Shown here: positions 46,274 to 59,896 of the stretch, piece after piece
Position numbering within the stretch: position 1 is the stretch's first letter
How the letters are laid out: each line of letters starts with the position of its first letter
Assembly (NCBI RefSeq): GCF_001984215.1
Contig: NZ_CP019420.1
Span: 5,208,001 to 5,272,000 of the forward strand
DNA from: Mycobacterium sp. MS1601
GTDB lineage: Bacteria; Actinomycetota; Actinomycetes; Mycobacteriales; Mycobacteriaceae
DNA length: 64,000 nt
Direction: 5' to 3'
Program-made: the position numbers and the translations under genes
Notes under the pieces: model-generated
The model's database searches: none
Told to the model about the DNA's origin: nothing
What the model saw: the letters and a program-made list of their open reading frames with translations, nothing else

Positions 46274-47098
46274 GTGGTCGAGAACAGAGGTGGTGGAGAC
46301 CGCCGGTCAGGGCGCCCCGACCGTGATGGCGCACCGCGGTGGAAAGACCGGGCGAAGCCGCCGGCACGATCAGGCCCCGACCGGGCGCGTCGCACCCAGC
46401 CGCGTCCGCAGCATGACGGCGACGCCGAGAACCGGCCTGCAGGCCCGCGGATTCCGCCGAACATCGACGCCAAGCAGTTGGCCCCCGATGTGCGCCGTGA
46501 GTTGAGCACTCTCGACAAGACGACTGCCGACACCATCGCCCGCCATCTCGTGGCGGCAGGTGAACTCCTCGATGAGGATCCCGAAGCGGCCTTGGAGCAC
46601 GCACGTGCGGCACGTCAGCGCTCGGGGCGTATCGCCGCCATCCGCGAGGCCGTCGGCATCGCCGCCTACCACTGCGGCGACTGGGCACAGGCACTCTCGG
46701 AGCTGCGGGCTGCCAAGCGGATGGGTGCCAAATCCGAACTGCTGGCTCTCATCGCCGACTGCGAGCGGGGCGTGGGTCGACCGGAGCGTGCCATCGAGCT
46801 GGCACGCAGTGCCGAAGCTCTGGCGCTGACCGGTGATGAGGCCGATGAGCTGCGCATCGTCGTTGCCGGAGCTCGCGCCGACATGGGCCAGTTAGAGCAG
46901 GCACTGGCAGTCCTGGCGTCACCGCCGCTGGACCCCACCCGTGCTGGGCAGACCGCCGCTCGGCTGTTCTATGCGTACGCAGAAGCCCTGCTGGCGCTGG
47001 GCCGCAACGAGGAAGCGTTGCAGTGGTTCTTCCATGCCGCCAGTGCGGACACCGACGGCGTCACCGACGCCGAAGACCGCATCAGTGAGCTCGCCTGA
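46274..47098 (+). CDS. TPR-repeat protein (Rv1691-like)
   Basis: The 274-residue protein starts with a basic, disordered tail (residues 1-60, many Arg/Pro/Gly) and continues with helical pairs of the tetratricopeptide type (ALEHARAARQRSGRIAA, AALELALRA-like repeats, EALLALGRNEEALQWF). It is likely a cytoplasmic protein-protein adaptor. GTG start with GGAAAGG upstream. It is followed after 1 nt by the HAD phosphatase gene, as in Rv1691-Rv1692. Confidence 0.88.
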   Translation: MVENRGGGDRRSGRPDRDGAPRWKDRAKPPARSGPDRARRTQPRPQHDGDAENRPAGPRIPPNIDAKQLAPDVRRELSTLDKTTADTIARHLVAAGELLDEDPEAALEHARAARQRSGRIAAIREAVGIAAYHCGDWAQALSELRAAKRMGAKSELLALIADCERGVGRPERAIELARSAEALALTGDEADELRIVVAGARADMGQLEQALAVLASPPLDPTRAGQTAARLFYAYAEALLALGRNEEALQWFFHAASADTDGVTDAEDRISELA

Positions 47099-47099
47099 C

Positions 47100-48104
47100 G
47101 TGACGACCTTTGCCGAACACTTTGATTGCCTGCTGCTTGACCTCGACGGAACCGTGTTCCGTGGGCACGAGCCCACCGAGGGCGCCGTGGAAGCACTGGC
47201 ACAGGCGTCGTCGCGGACATTCTTCGTCACCAACAACGCTTCACGCAGCGCCGGCGAGGTCGCCGAGCACCTGACCGAACTCGGGTTCGCGGCCGACAGC
47301 GCCGACGTCGTGACCAGCGCCCAGGGCGCGGCCCGGCTGCTGGTTCGACAACTGCCCGCGGGTGCGCCCGTACTCGTGGTCGGTACGGAGGCGCTGGCAC
47401 AGGAAGTCGCCGCCGTCGGGTTGCGACCGGTGCGGCTGTTCAGTGACGACCCGGTGGCTGTGGTGCAAGGGCACAATCCGCAGACCGGGTGGTCGGATCT
47501 GGCCGAGGCCGCGTTGGCCATCCGTTCCGGTGCACTCTGGGTCGCCGCCAATGTCGACCGCACCCTGCCGACCGAGCGAGGGCTGCTGCCGGGCAACGGA
47601 TCCATGGTGGCTGCCGTGCGGGCCGCCACCGACAGCGAACCTCAGGTGGCGGGTAAACCTGCGCCGACGCTGATGGAAGATGCGTTGTCGCGGGGGGAGT
47701 TTCAGGCGGCCCTGGTTGTTGGCGACCGGCTCGACACCGACATCGCCGGTGCCAACGCCGCGCAGCTGCCCAGCCTGATGGTGCTCACCGGCGTCAACAG
47801 CGCCAGCGATGCCGTGCATGCCGTGCCTGCTCAGCGACCGACCTTCATCGCGCAGGACCTGCGATCACTGCACGCCGACACTGAGTCCTGTGCCGTGGCT
47901 CCGCATCCTGCCTGGCAGGTGTACGTCGACGGCGACACGGTGAGGGTGTCGGCAACGGGCGAGCCTCCTGGGGAGGACGGGTTGTCGGTGGTGCGGGCGA
48001 CAGCCAGAGCTGTCTGGGACGCCGCACCGTCCGCATCGCAGTACACGATCTGCGCCGGCGACAACACCGCGGCGGCGGCGCTACAACGCTGGTCGATCAG
48101 CTAG
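47100..48104 (+). CDS. HAD-IIA phosphatase, glycerol-3-phosphate phosphatase-like (Rv1692-like)
   Basis: The 334-residue HAD-superfamily protein has motif I DLDGTVF (nucleophile Asp14), motif II FVTNNAS, a Lys in AGKPAPTLM, and motif IV GDRLDTDIAGA. The M. tuberculosis orthologue by position, Rv1692, dephosphorylates glycerol-3-phosphate in phospholipid recycling. The GTG at 47100 is 1 nt after the TPR-gene stop; a longer frame to 46941 is a shadow. Confidence 0.93.
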   Translation: MTTFAEHFDCLLLDLDGTVFRGHEPTEGAVEALAQASSRTFFVTNNASRSAGEVAEHLTELGFAADSADVVTSAQGAARLLVRQLPAGAPVLVVGTEALAQEVAAVGLRPVRLFSDDPVAVVQGHNPQTGWSDLAEAALAIRSGALWVAANVDRTLPTERGLLPGNGSMVAAVRAATDSEPQVAGKPAPTLMEDALSRGEFQAALVVGDRLDTDIAGANAAQLPSLMVLTGVNSASDAVHAVPAQRPTFIAQDLRSLHADTESCAVAPHPAWQVYVDGDTVRVSATGEPPGEDGLSVVRATARAVWDAAPSASQYTICAGDNTAAAALQRWSIS

Positions 48105-48117
48105 CGTTGGTGCCGAT

Positions 48118-48285
48118 ATGAGTACCGACGCAGATCAGATCCGCACGCAGTTCGAGGCGTTGTTGGCCGAAGTGCCAGACGTCGCGCATGACGGCCGCGA
48201 TGTGGACCTCGACGACGTTGCGGCCCGCCTCGAGCAGGCCCACGACGTCTTGGTGCAGGCACTGGAATCGGTGGAGAAGGGCTGA
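48118..48285 (+). CDS. Small acidic protein (Rv1693-like), 55 residues
   Basis: A short frame MSTDADQIRTQFEALLAEV ending LVQALESVEKG is acidic and predicted helical. It lies between the HAD gene and tlyA, whose GTG follows 1 nt after its stop. The position equals Rv1693. It has no known function; tight packing supports it as real. Confidence 0.8.
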   Translation: MSTDADQIRTQFEALLAEVPDVAHDGRDVDLDDVAARLEQAHDVLVQALESVEKG

Positions 48286-48286
48286 A

Positions 48287-49093
48287 GTGGCACGGCGCAC
48301 TCGCGTCGACGCCGAATTGGTTCGTCGCGGCCTGGCCCGGTCCCGTCAGCAGGCAGCTGAGCTCATAGAGGCGGGCCGTGTCCTGGTTGACGGTATGCCA
48401 GCCACCAAACCCGCCACGGCTATCGCGCTGACGGCCACACTCAAAGTCGAAGCGGGAGAGCGTAGTTGGGTCTCCCGCGGCGCCCACAAACTGATCGGTG
48501 CGCTTGACGCATTCGGCCTCGATGTCAGTGGCCGCCGCTGTCTGGACGCCGGTGCGTCCACCGGGGGATTCACCGAGGTGCTGCTGGATCGCGGGGCCCG
48601 CGAAGTGGTGGCCGTCGACGTCGGTTACGGGCAGCTGGCCTGGCCGGTGCGTTCCGATGAGCGAGTCCGGGTGTTCGAGCGCACCAATGTCCGCGAGCTC
48701 ACCCCGGAGGTCATCGGAGGCACGGTGGAGGCGGTGGTTGCTGATCTGTCGTTCATCTCGTTGTCCACTGTGTTGCCCGCGCTGACCCGGTGTTCGTCGG
48801 CCGACGCCGATATCGTTCCCATGGTGAAGCCCCAGTTCGAGGTGGGTAAGGGCCAGGTCGGTGCCGGTGGAGTGGTGTCGGATCCGCTGCTGCGTCAGTC
48901 CGCGGTGCTCGGTGTCGCACGCCGGGCAGCGGAGCTGAACTGGCACACCGTGGGGGTGGTGGCGAGTCCGCTGCCAGGACCATCTGGCAACGTGGAGTAC
49001 TTCCTGTGGCTGCGCAGCGACACCGACCGCGCTTTGCGCGGTGCCGATCTGGACGCAGCCATCCGCACAGCCGTCGACGAGGGGCCGCAATGA
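48287..49093 (+). CDS. tlyA: 16S/23S rRNA 2'-O-methyltransferase TlyA
   Basis: The 268-residue protein methylates ribose 2'-OH of one 16S and one 23S nucleotide; its loss gives capreomycin resistance in mycobacteria. An N-terminal S4 RNA-binding domain (about 3-60; [20 protein letters not shown]) is followed by an FtsJ-like methyltransferase domain with the SAM loop [13 protein letters not shown] and catalytic Lys/Asp residues ([15 protein letters not shown]). GTG 48287 gives exactly the M. tuberculosis length. Overlaps nadK (ATGA). Confidence 0.95.
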   Translation: MARRTRVDAELVRRGLARSRQQAAELIEAGRVLVDGMPATKPATAIALTATLKVEAGERSWVSRGAHKLIGALDAFGLDVSGRRCLDAGASTGGFTEVLLDRGAREVVAVDVGYGQLAWPVRSDERVRVFERTNVRELTPEVIGGTVEAVVADLSFISLSTVLPALTRCSSADADIVPMVKPQFEVGKGQVGAGGVVSDPLLRQSAVLGVARRAAELNWHTVGVVASPLPGPSGNVEYFLWLRSDTDRALRGADLDAAIRTAVDEGPQ

Positions 49094-50013
49094 CGTGCGA
49101 CCGCACGATCCTGCTGGTGGTACACACCGGCCGACCAGAAGCCACCGAGGTGGCCCGCCGGGTCGAAAAGGTGATGGGTGAGCACGGCATCGGACTGAAG
49201 ATGCTGTCCGCCGAAGCCGTCGACCGCGGAAGCCTGCACCTCAATCCCGACGACATGCGCGCACTCGGGGTCGAGATAGAGGTGGTCGACGCCGACGAGA
49301 ACGCGGCTGCGGGCTGCGAGATGGTGCTGGTGCTCGGTGGCGACGGCACCTTCCTGCGTGCCGCCGAACTGGCCCGCAACGTGGACATACCGGTGCTTGG
49401 GGTGAACCTGGGTCGCATCGGCTTCCTCGCCGAGGCCGAGGCCGACAACCTCGACTCCGTCCTGGACCATGTGATCCAGCGCAACTACCGGGTGGAGACG
49501 CGGATGACGCTTGACGTCGCGATCCGGGTGGACGGCGAGATCGTCGAGCGTGGCTGGGCCTTGAACGAAGCCAGCTTGGAGAAGAGTCCGCGCCTGGGCG
49601 TGCTGGGTGTGGTCGTCGAGATCGACGGCCGCCCGGTGTCGTCGTTCGGTTGCGACGGCGTGCTCATCGCCACGCCCACCGGCTCCACCGCCTATGCGTT
49701 CTCGTCGGGTGGCCCGGTGGTGTGGCCGGACCTCGAGGCCATCCTGGTGGTGCCCAACAACGCACACGCACTGTTCGCCCGTCCCATGGTCACCAGCCCC
49801 AATGCCACCATCGCCGTCGAGATCGAATCCACCGGCTATGACGCGCTGGTGTTCTGCGACGGGCGCAGACAGATGAAGCTGCCCGCAGGTGGGCGGCTGG
49901 AGGCCACCCGTTGCGGCACCCCGGTCAAGTGGGTGCGCCTCGACAGTGCCCCGTTCACCGACCGGCTGGTGCGCAAGTTCCGCCTGCCGGTCACCGGCTG
50001 GCGCGGGCAGTAG
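49090..50013 (+). CDS. nadK: NAD kinase
   Basis: Phosphorylates NAD to NADP using ATP or polyphosphate. The 307-residue protein shows [14 protein letters not shown] (GGDGT motif), [10 protein letters not shown], the NE/D region LNEASLEK, and [16 protein letters not shown]. Length is the same as M. tuberculosis PpnK. It is coupled to tlyA and 4 nt before recN. Confidence 0.97.
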   Translation: MTCDRTILLVVHTGRPEATEVARRVEKVMGEHGIGLKMLSAEAVDRGSLHLNPDDMRALGVEIEVVDADENAAAGCEMVLVLGGDGTFLRAAELARNVDIPVLGVNLGRIGFLAEAEADNLDSVLDHVIQRNYRVETRMTLDVAIRVDGEIVERGWALNEASLEKSPRLGVLGVVVEIDGRPVSSFGCDGVLIATPTGSTAYAFSSGGPVVWPDLEAILVVPNNAHALFARPMVTSPNATIAVEIESTGYDALVFCDGRRQMKLPAGGRLEATRCGTPVKWVRLDSAPFTDRLVRKFRLPVTGWRGQ

Positions 50014-50017
50014 CACT

Positions 50018-51784
50018 GTGCTGGCCGAGATTCGCATTCAGGCTCTGGGCGCCATCAGCGCGGCCAACGCCGAGTTCGACCGTGGCCTGACGGTGCTCAC
50101 CGGTGAGACCGGCACCGGCAAGACCATGGTGGTGACGGGCCTGCACCTGCTCGGGGGAGCCCGCGCTGATGCCAACCGCGTGCGCTCGGGTGCCGAGAAG
50201 GCCGTGGTCGAAGGCCGCTTCACCACTGTGGAGCTGGACGCGTCGTTGACCTCCGAGATCGACGAGATCCTGGAATCGTCGGGGTCCGAGCGTGATGACG
50301 ACGGCAGTGTCATTGCCCTGCGGTCGGTCAGTCGCGAAGGCCCGTCTCGGGCGTACCTCGGCGGGCGCAGTGTCCCGGCGAAATCGTTGAGCACCTTCAC
50401 CACCCAACTGTTGACGCTGCACGGCCAGAACGACCAGCTGCGGCTGATGCGCCCCGACGAGCAGCGCGGTGCCCTGGACCGTTTCGCCGACGTCGACGCC
50501 AAGCTGGAGAAGTACCGGACGCTGCGCCAGCAGTGGCTGGCGGCACGTCGTGATCTCCTCGAACGCACCGACCGGGCCCGAGATCTGGCACAGGAGGCCG
50601 ATCGCCTGCAGTTTGCGCTCAACGAAATCGACACCGTGGACCCGCAGTCCGGCGAGGACGAGGCGTTGGTGGCCGATATCCGGCGGCTCTCTGAACTGGA
50701 CGCGCTGCGGGAAGCCGCCGCGACGGCGCGGGCGGCGTTGTCGGGGGTTCTCGACGATGCCGACGGTGGCAGCGAAGTGTCGGCCACCAGCGCCATCGGT
50801 GCGGCGGTCAGTGCCCTGGACTCCTGCGACGATGCCGCACTGCAGGCGTTGGGCCGTCAGCTCGCCGAAGCGCTGACCGTGGTGGGTGACGTGTCCCGCG
50901 AGATCGGTGGGATCCTGTCGGGGCTGCCCACCGACGCCAGCACCTTGGAGTCGAAACTGGCTCGTCAGGCCGAGCTGAGGTCGCTGACCCGCAAGTACGC
51001 CGCCGACGTCGACGGCGTGCTGAGCTGGGCGGCCGAGTCCCGGGCTCGGTTGTCGCAGCTCGACGTGTCCGAGGAAGCTTTGGCCGAGCTGGGCACGAAG
51101 GTGGACGAGTTGGCCGCCAAGGTGGCCAAGGCCGCCGCCGATCTGAGCGCGGTCCGCACCAAGGCCGCCAAAGGACTGGCCAAGGCGGTCACCGCTGAGC
51201 TGGCCGGACTGGCGATGACCAATGCCGAGTTCACCATCACGGTCTCGCCGCTGCCGGCTCGCGAGGACGACACCGCTCCGGTGACCCTGGCTTCGGGGCA
51301 GAGAGTTCACGCCGGATCACACGGCGTCGATCTGGTGGAGTTCGGGTTCACCGCACACAGGGGCGGCAACGTCCTGCCGTTGGGCAAGAGCGCCTCCGGA
51401 GGTGAACTATCCCGGGTGATGCTTGCACTGGAGGTGGTACTGGCCGCCTCCGCTGAAGGCACCACGATGGTGTTCGACGAAGTGGATGCCGGTGTGGGCG
51501 GGCGGGCTGCCGTACAGATCGGGCGCAGGCTGGCGAGGCTGGCTCGTACCCACCAGGTCATCGTCGTCACGCACCTGCCGCAGGTGGCGGCCTACGCCGA
51601 CACCCACCTGGTGGTGGCGCCGCTGGGCAAGAACGGCACCAGCGGTGTGCAGCGGCTGGGCGACGACGACCGGGTAGCCGAACTGGCGCGGATGCTGGCG
51701 GGTCTGGGGGAGACGGACACCGGCCGAGCGCACGCCAAGGAACTCCTCGAGGCCGCACGGCGGGATCGCGAGGACGCCACGTAG
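50018..51784 (+). CDS. recN: DNA repair protein RecN
   Basis: The 588-residue SMC-like ATPase of double-strand-break repair has Walker A GETGTGKT near the N terminus, long coiled coils flanking the centre (about 150-350), the signature KSASGGELSRVMLAL and Walker B MVFDEVDAGVGG near the C terminus. The GTG at 50018 is 4 nt after nadK and gives the family length; the longer frame to 49889 is within nadK. Confidence 0.96.
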   Translation: MLAEIRIQALGAISAANAEFDRGLTVLTGETGTGKTMVVTGLHLLGGARADANRVRSGAEKAVVEGRFTTVELDASLTSEIDEILESSGSERDDDGSVIALRSVSREGPSRAYLGGRSVPAKSLSTFTTQLLTLHGQNDQLRLMRPDEQRGALDRFADVDAKLEKYRTLRQQWLAARRDLLERTDRARDLAQEADRLQFALNEIDTVDPQSGEDEALVADIRRLSELDALREAAATARAALSGVLDDADGGSEVSATSAIGAAVSALDSCDDAALQALGRQLAEALTVVGDVSREIGGILSGLPTDASTLESKLARQAELRSLTRKYAADVDGVLSWAAESRARLSQLDVSEEALAELGTKVDELAAKVAKAAADLSAVRTKAAKGLAKAVTAELAGLAMTNAEFTITVSPLPAREDDTAPVTLASGQRVHAGSHGVDLVEFGFTAHRGGNVLPLGKSASGGELSRVMLALEVVLAASAEGTTMVFDEVDAGVGGRAAVQIGRRLARLARTHQVIVVTHLPQVAAYADTHLVVAPLGKNGTSGVQRLGDDDRVAELARMLAGLGETDTGRAHAKELLEAARRDREDAT

Positions 51785-51889
51785 CACCGGCTTCGGAGCT
51801 GTTACTGATGTGACGCAATGTGACTTGTGAGGCTGGTGTTACGGCGCGCCTCCCTAGCAATGCGGCAATTCGGTTACAGAATCACCGCC

Positions 51890-53073
51890 ATGCGGATGGC
51901 AGCGCTTCTCTCACGTAACGGCAGCTCCCGACCTGGCGTCATGGGTACCGCCCGTGTCGACCGCGACATCGACCGACTGCTGCGGCGAGTCGAGCCCGGG
52001 GACATCGTTGTCCTCGACGTCCTCGATCTCGACCGCGCCACCGCCGACGCCCTCGTGGACGCCAACATCGCCGGCGTCGTCAACGCATCACCGTCCATCT
52101 CGGGCCGTTACCCCAATCTCGGCCCCGAGGTGTTGGTGGGCAACGGCATCACCTTGATCGACGAGACCGGCCCCGACGTCTTCAAGAAGATCAAGGACGG
52201 CGCCAAGATCCGGCTGCACAACGGTGGCGTGTACGCCGGCGACCGTCGGCTGGCGCTCGGTGCCGAACGGTCCGACGAAGACATCAACGAGATGATGCAC
52301 GAGGCCAAGAGTGGTCTGGTGGCACACCTGGAAGCATTCGCGGGCAATACCATCGAATTCATCCGCAGTGAGAGCCCGCTGCTGATCGACGGCATCGGAA
52401 TCCCCGACATCGACGTGGACCTGCGCCGCCGCCATGTCGTAGTGGTGGCGGAAGAGCCTTGTGCCGCTGAGGATCTCAAAGCGCTGAAGCCATTCATCAA
52501 GGAGTACCAGCCGGTGCTGATCGGCGTCGGCACGGGTGCCGACCTGATTCGCAAGGCCGGTTATCGCCCGCAGCTGATCGTCGGCGATCCCGAGCAGATC
52601 AGCGCTGATGCACTGAAGTCCGGCGCCCAGGTGGTGCTGCCCGCAGACGCCGACGGACATGCACAGGGCCTCGAGCGCATCCAGGATCTCGGTGTCGGAG
52701 CCATGACCTTCCCCGCCGCCGGCTCGGCTGCCGATCTGGCGCTGCTGTTGGCCGATCACCATGGTGCCGCGTTGATCGTCACCGCCGGGCACACGGCCAG
52801 CATCGAAGAGTTCTTCGACCGGACCCGGCAGCGCACCAACCCGTCGACCTTCCTGACCCGTCTGAAGGTGGGGGAGAAGCTGGTGGACGCCAAGGCCGTC
52901 GCGACGCTGTACCGCAGCCGGATCTCCGGCGGCTCGATCGCGATGCTGGTGCTCGCGATGCTGGTGGCCGTCATCGTCGCGCTGATGGTGTCGCAGACCG
53001 ACGCCGTGGTCATCGACTGGGTGGTGCAGTACTGGCACAAGTTCTCGCAGTGGGTTCAGCACTGGGTGACCTC

Positions 53074-53077
<4 letters not shown>
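51890..53077 (+). CDS. steA: SteA-like septation/envelope protein (Rv1697-like)
   Basis: The 395-residue protein is close to Rv1697 (same opening MRMAALLSRN, core VVNASPSISGRYPNLGPEVL, SPLLIDGIGIPDIDVDLR). It has a thiamin-pyrophosphokinase-like nucleotide-binding fold in the middle and a single C-terminal membrane segment at about 350-375 (IAMLVLAMLVAVIVALMV). In Corynebacterium the SteA-SteB pair controls cell separation. The ATG at 51890 is chosen by homology; an in-frame ATG at 51827 is less likely. Overlaps the next gene (GTGA). Confidence 0.9.
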
Positions 53078-56483
<3,406 letters not shown>

Positions 56484-56487
<4 letters not shown>

Positions 56488-57431
56488 CCACCGTCGCGAC
56501 GTCGCTGGATCATCAGTTGCAGGGGTATCTCGACCACCTGACGATCGAACGCGGTGTCGCGGCCAACACCCTCAGCTCGTACCGCCGAGACCTGCGCCGT
56601 TATCACGAACACCTCACCGCCCGGGGAATCGGCGACCTGGCTGACGTCACCGAGGCCGACGTCAGCGACTTCCTGGTGGAACTTCGCCGCGGCGACGCCG
56701 ATAGCGGGACGGTCGCGCTGTCGGCGGTCTCGGCGGCCCGTGCGGTGATCGCGGTGCGTGGGCTGCACAAGTTCGCCACCGCAGAAGGTCTCACCACCGT
56801 CGATGTCGCCAGGGCGGTGAAACCACCCACCCCCGGACGTCGGCTGCCCAAGAGTCTGTCTGTCGACGAGGTGATCGCGCTGCTGGAAGGCGCCGGCGGA
56901 GACGACGCCTCCGACGGCCCGCTGACGCTGCGAAATCGGGCTCTGCTGGAACTGCTCTACTCAACCGGCGCCCGTATCTCCGAGGCTGTCGGCCTGGACG
57001 TCGACGACATCGACACCGAGGCGCGCTCGGTGCTGCTTCGCGGCAAGGGCGGCAAGCAACGGCTGGTTCCCGTCGGTAGGCCGGCCGTCGCCGCGCTCGA
57101 CGCCTACCTGGTGCGCGGACGCCCCGACCTGGCGCGGCGCGGGCGCGGCACCCCGGCCATCTTCCTCAACGCCCGCGGTGGTCGGCTGTCCCGGCAAAGC
57201 GCCTGGCAGGTGCTCCAGGACTCGGCTGAGCGGGCCGGAATCTCGGCGGCGGTGTCTCCGCACACCCTGCGGCACAGTTTCGCCACCCACCTGCTCGACG
57301 GTGGTGCCGACGTCCGCGTCGTCCAGGAACTCCTCGGTCACGCCTCGGTGACCACCACCCAGATCTACACCCTGGTGACCGTGCACGCCCTGCGTGAAGT
57401 GTGGGCCGGCGCCCATCCGCGGGCACGCTAG
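56484..57431 (+). CDS. xerD: Site-specific tyrosine recombinase XerD
   Basis: The 315-residue protein resolves chromosome dimers at dif with XerC. It has an N-terminal SAM-like domain (about 5-95) and a catalytic domain with Arg in [11 protein letters not shown], Lys in [19 protein letters not shown] (His, Arg), GHASVTT (His) and the nucleophile Tyr in TTQIYTLVT. All catalytic residues are present. ATGA overlap with the Nudix gene. Confidence 0.95.
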
Positions 57432-57487
57432 CCATATCTGCTGGTGAGATTACGTGTGGGTCTCGCTGCGCGGGCGTAGTGAACCGT

Positions 57488-57493
57488 TAGACT
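57488..57493 (+). promoter_or_regulatory. -10 element TAGACT for a leaderless parA-like transcript
   Basis: TAGACT lies exactly 7 nt before the ATG at 57501; a hexamer identical to that of the M. tuberculosis rrn promoter. Confidence 0.55.
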
Positions 57494-57500
57494 TTCCCGG

Positions 57501-58367
57501 ATGTCCGCCGACGATACTGCTGACGAGCTGCCGCTCGGCCTCACTGGTCGTCCGCCGCGGTCGATTCCCGAGCCCGCACCGCTGAACAGCCACGGGCCGG
57601 CAACGGTCATCGCCATGTGCAACCAGAAGGGTGGCGTCGGCAAGACCACGTCGACGATCAACCTCGGTGCCGCGTTGGCCGACTACGGCCGCCGCGTCCT
57701 GCTGGTGGACCTGGACCCCCAGGGCGCGCTGTCGGCAGGACTCGGGGTGCCGCACTACGACCTGGACAACACCGTGCACAACCTGCTGGTGGAGCCGCGG
57801 GTGTCCATCGACGAGGTGATCATCAAGACCCGGGTGGCCGGGCTGGACCTGGTGCCCAGCAACATCGACCTGTCCGCCGCGGAGATCCAGCTGGTCAACG
57901 AGGTGGGCCGCGAGCAGACCCTGGCCCGTGCGCTGTATCCGGTGCTGGACCGCTACGACTACGTGCTGATCGACTGCCAGCCCTCGCTGGGCCTGTTGAC
58001 CGTCAACGGGCTGGCCTGCTCCGACGGGGTGATCATCCCCACCGAGTGTGAGTACTTCTCGCTGCGTGGGCTGGCGCTGCTCACCGACACCGTGGCCAAG
58101 GTGCATGACCGACTGAACCCGCGGCTGTCCATCAGCGGCATTCTGATCACCCGCTACGACGCCCGCACCGTCAACGCCCGCGAGGTGATGGCAAGGGTGG
58201 TCGAGCGGTTCGGCGATCTGGTGTTCGACACCGTGATCACCCGCACCGTGCGCTTCCCCGAGACCAGTGTGGCCGGCGAGCCCATCACCAGTTGGGCGCC
58301 GAAATCCACTGGCGCACAAGCGTATCGATCTCTGGCCCGCGAGGTCATCGACCGATTCGGCACGTGA
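57501..58367 (+). CDS. ParA-family ATPase (Rv1708-like)
   Basis: The 288-residue MinD/ParA-type ATPase has the deviant Walker A KGGVGKTTS (near 44-52), Walker A' VDLDPQGALS, and the DCQPSLGLLT motif. It is not the oriC-linked parA; it sits directly in front of scpAB (GTGA overlap), so a role in chromosome segregation or organisation together with SMC-ScpAB is likely from context. Orthologue Rv1708 by position. Confidence 0.93.
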   Translation: MSADDTADELPLGLTGRPPRSIPEPAPLNSHGPATVIAMCNQKGGVGKTTSTINLGAALADYGRRVLLVDLDPQGALSAGLGVPHYDLDNTVHNLLVEPRVSIDEVIIKTRVAGLDLVPSNIDLSAAEIQLVNEVGREQTLARALYPVLDRYDYVLIDCQPSLGLLTVNGLACSDGVIIPTECEYFSLRGLALLTDTVAKVHDRLNPRLSISGILITRYDARTVNAREVMARVVERFGDLVFDTVITRTVRFPETSVAGEPITSWAPKSTGAQAYRSLAREVIDRFGT

Positions 58368-59203
58368 GCGAGCCTCAGACTCCCGAGCAGGAGGACACCC
58401 AGGCCGGATTCAAGGTCAAGCTGAGCAATTTCGAAGGCCCCTTCGATCTGCTGTTGCAGTTGATCTTCGCGCACCGCCTCGACGTCACCGAAGTGGCACT
58501 GCACCAGGTCACCGACGACTTCATCGCCTACACCAAGCAGTTCGGGTCCCAGCTCTCCCTCGAGGAGACCACGGCGTTTCTCGTGGTGGCGGCCACGTTG
58601 CTGGACCTCAAGGCGGCCCGGCTATTGCCGGCCGGGCAGGTCGAGGACGACGAGGACATGGCGCTGCTGGAAGTGCGCGATCTGCTCTTCGCGCGTCTGC
58701 TGCAGTACCGCGCCTTCAAGCACGTCGCGCAGATGTTCGCCGAACTGGAGGCCAGCGCGCTGCGCAGCTACCCGCGCGCAGTGTCGCTGGAGGACCGGTT
58801 CGCCGACTTGCTGCCCGAAGTGATGTTGGGTGTCGACGGCGCGGCCTTCGCGCAGATCGCCGCCACGGCCTTCGCCCCGCGACCGGTTCCCACGGTGGCC
58901 ACCGATCACATCCACTACTCACGGGTGTCGGTCCCTGAACAGGCCGAGATCATGCTGCGCTTTCTCGAGCAGCGCGGGTCCGGGGAATGGGCCAGCTTCG
59001 GCGAACTGGTGGCTGACTGTGACACACCGGTGCAGATCGTCGGCCGCTTCCTGGCGCTGCTCGAACTCTACCGAGCCAGGGCGGTAGCATTCGAGCAAGC
59101 AGAACCACTTGGTGTGCTCCAGGTTTCATGGACCGGAGACAGCCCGACCAGCCAAGAAATTCAGGTGGACGACGAGTCGGCGGAAGAACGGGATCAATCA
59201 TGA
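58364..59203 (+). CDS. scpA: Segregation and condensation protein A
   Basis: The 279-residue kleisin subunit bridges the SMC heads. It contains the N-terminal block VKLSNFEGPFDLLLQLI, LDVTEVALHQV, the middle LLDLKAARLLPAG, and a C-terminal winged helix (QRGSGEWASFGELVADC, RFLALLELYRARAV). The GTG at 58364 overlaps the ParA stop; a longer frame to 58292 is a shadow. Overlaps scpB (ATGA). Confidence 0.95.
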   Translation: MSEPQTPEQEDTQAGFKVKLSNFEGPFDLLLQLIFAHRLDVTEVALHQVTDDFIAYTKQFGSQLSLEETTAFLVVAATLLDLKAARLLPAGQVEDDEDMALLEVRDLLFARLLQYRAFKHVAQMFAELEASALRSYPRAVSLEDRFADLLPEVMLGVDGAAFAQIAATAFAPRPVPTVATDHIHYSRVSVPEQAEIMLRFLEQRGSGEWASFGELVADCDTPVQIVGRFLALLELYRARAVAFEQAEPLGVLQVSWTGDSPTSQEIQVDDESAEERDQS

Positions 59204-59895
59204 CCGACGAGGTTTCCGACGACCTCGGCGTGGACGTCCCCACCCTCGAACTGGACTCTCCTGAACTCGATGACGACGAACTCGAACGGGTGCTGGAGGC
59301 GTTGCTGCTCGTGGTCGACACTCCCGTCACACTCGAGCAGCTGACGTCGGCCACCGACCAGCCCGCTGACCGGATCGCGGCCACACTGCAGCAGATGGCC
59401 GCAGGGCTGGCCGCCCGCGACAGTGGCATCGACCTGCGTGAGGCAGCGGGCGGCTGGCGGATGTACACCCGATCGCGTTACGCGCCGTACGTGGAACGGT
59501 TGCTGCTCGACGGCGCCCGGTCCAAGCTGACCCGCGCTGCTCTGGAGACGCTTGCGGTGATCGCCTACCGCCAGCCGGTGACCCGGGCCCGGGTCAGCGC
59601 CGTGCGCGGGGTCAACGTCGACGCGGTGATCCGCACCCTGGTGGCCCGCGGGCTGATCACCGAAGCGGGCACCGACCCCGACACCGGTGCCGTGACGTTC
59701 GCCACCACGGAACTGTTCCTGGAGCGCTTGGGGTTGACCTCCCTGACCGATCTACCCGACATCGCGCCGTTGTTGCCCGGTGTCGACGTGATCGACGACA
59801 TCAGCGAGAACCTCGAAACCGAGCCTCGCTTCATGAAACTGAATCCGGCGGCCGCCCCCGAAGTGCCGCCGGCAATCGAGATGGACGAGGACTGA
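59200..59895 (+). CDS. scpB: Segregation and condensation protein B
   Basis: The 231-residue partner of ScpA consists of two winged-helix domains (LERVLEALLLVVDTPVTLEQL; LTRAALETLAVIAYRQPVTR, AVRGVNVDAVIRTLV). The ATG at 59200 overlaps the scpA stop. It is followed after 1 nt by rluB, the usual bacterial order. Confidence 0.95.
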   Translation: MTDEVSDDLGVDVPTLELDSPELDDDELERVLEALLLVVDTPVTLEQLTSATDQPADRIAATLQQMAAGLAARDSGIDLREAAGGWRMYTRSRYAPYVERLLLDGARSKLTRAALETLAVIAYRQPVTRARVSAVRGVNVDAVIRTLVARGLITEAGTDPDTGAVTFATTELFLERLGLTSLTDLPDIAPLLPGVDVIDDISENLETEPRFMKLNPAAAPEVPPAIEMDED

Positions 59896-59896
59896 G

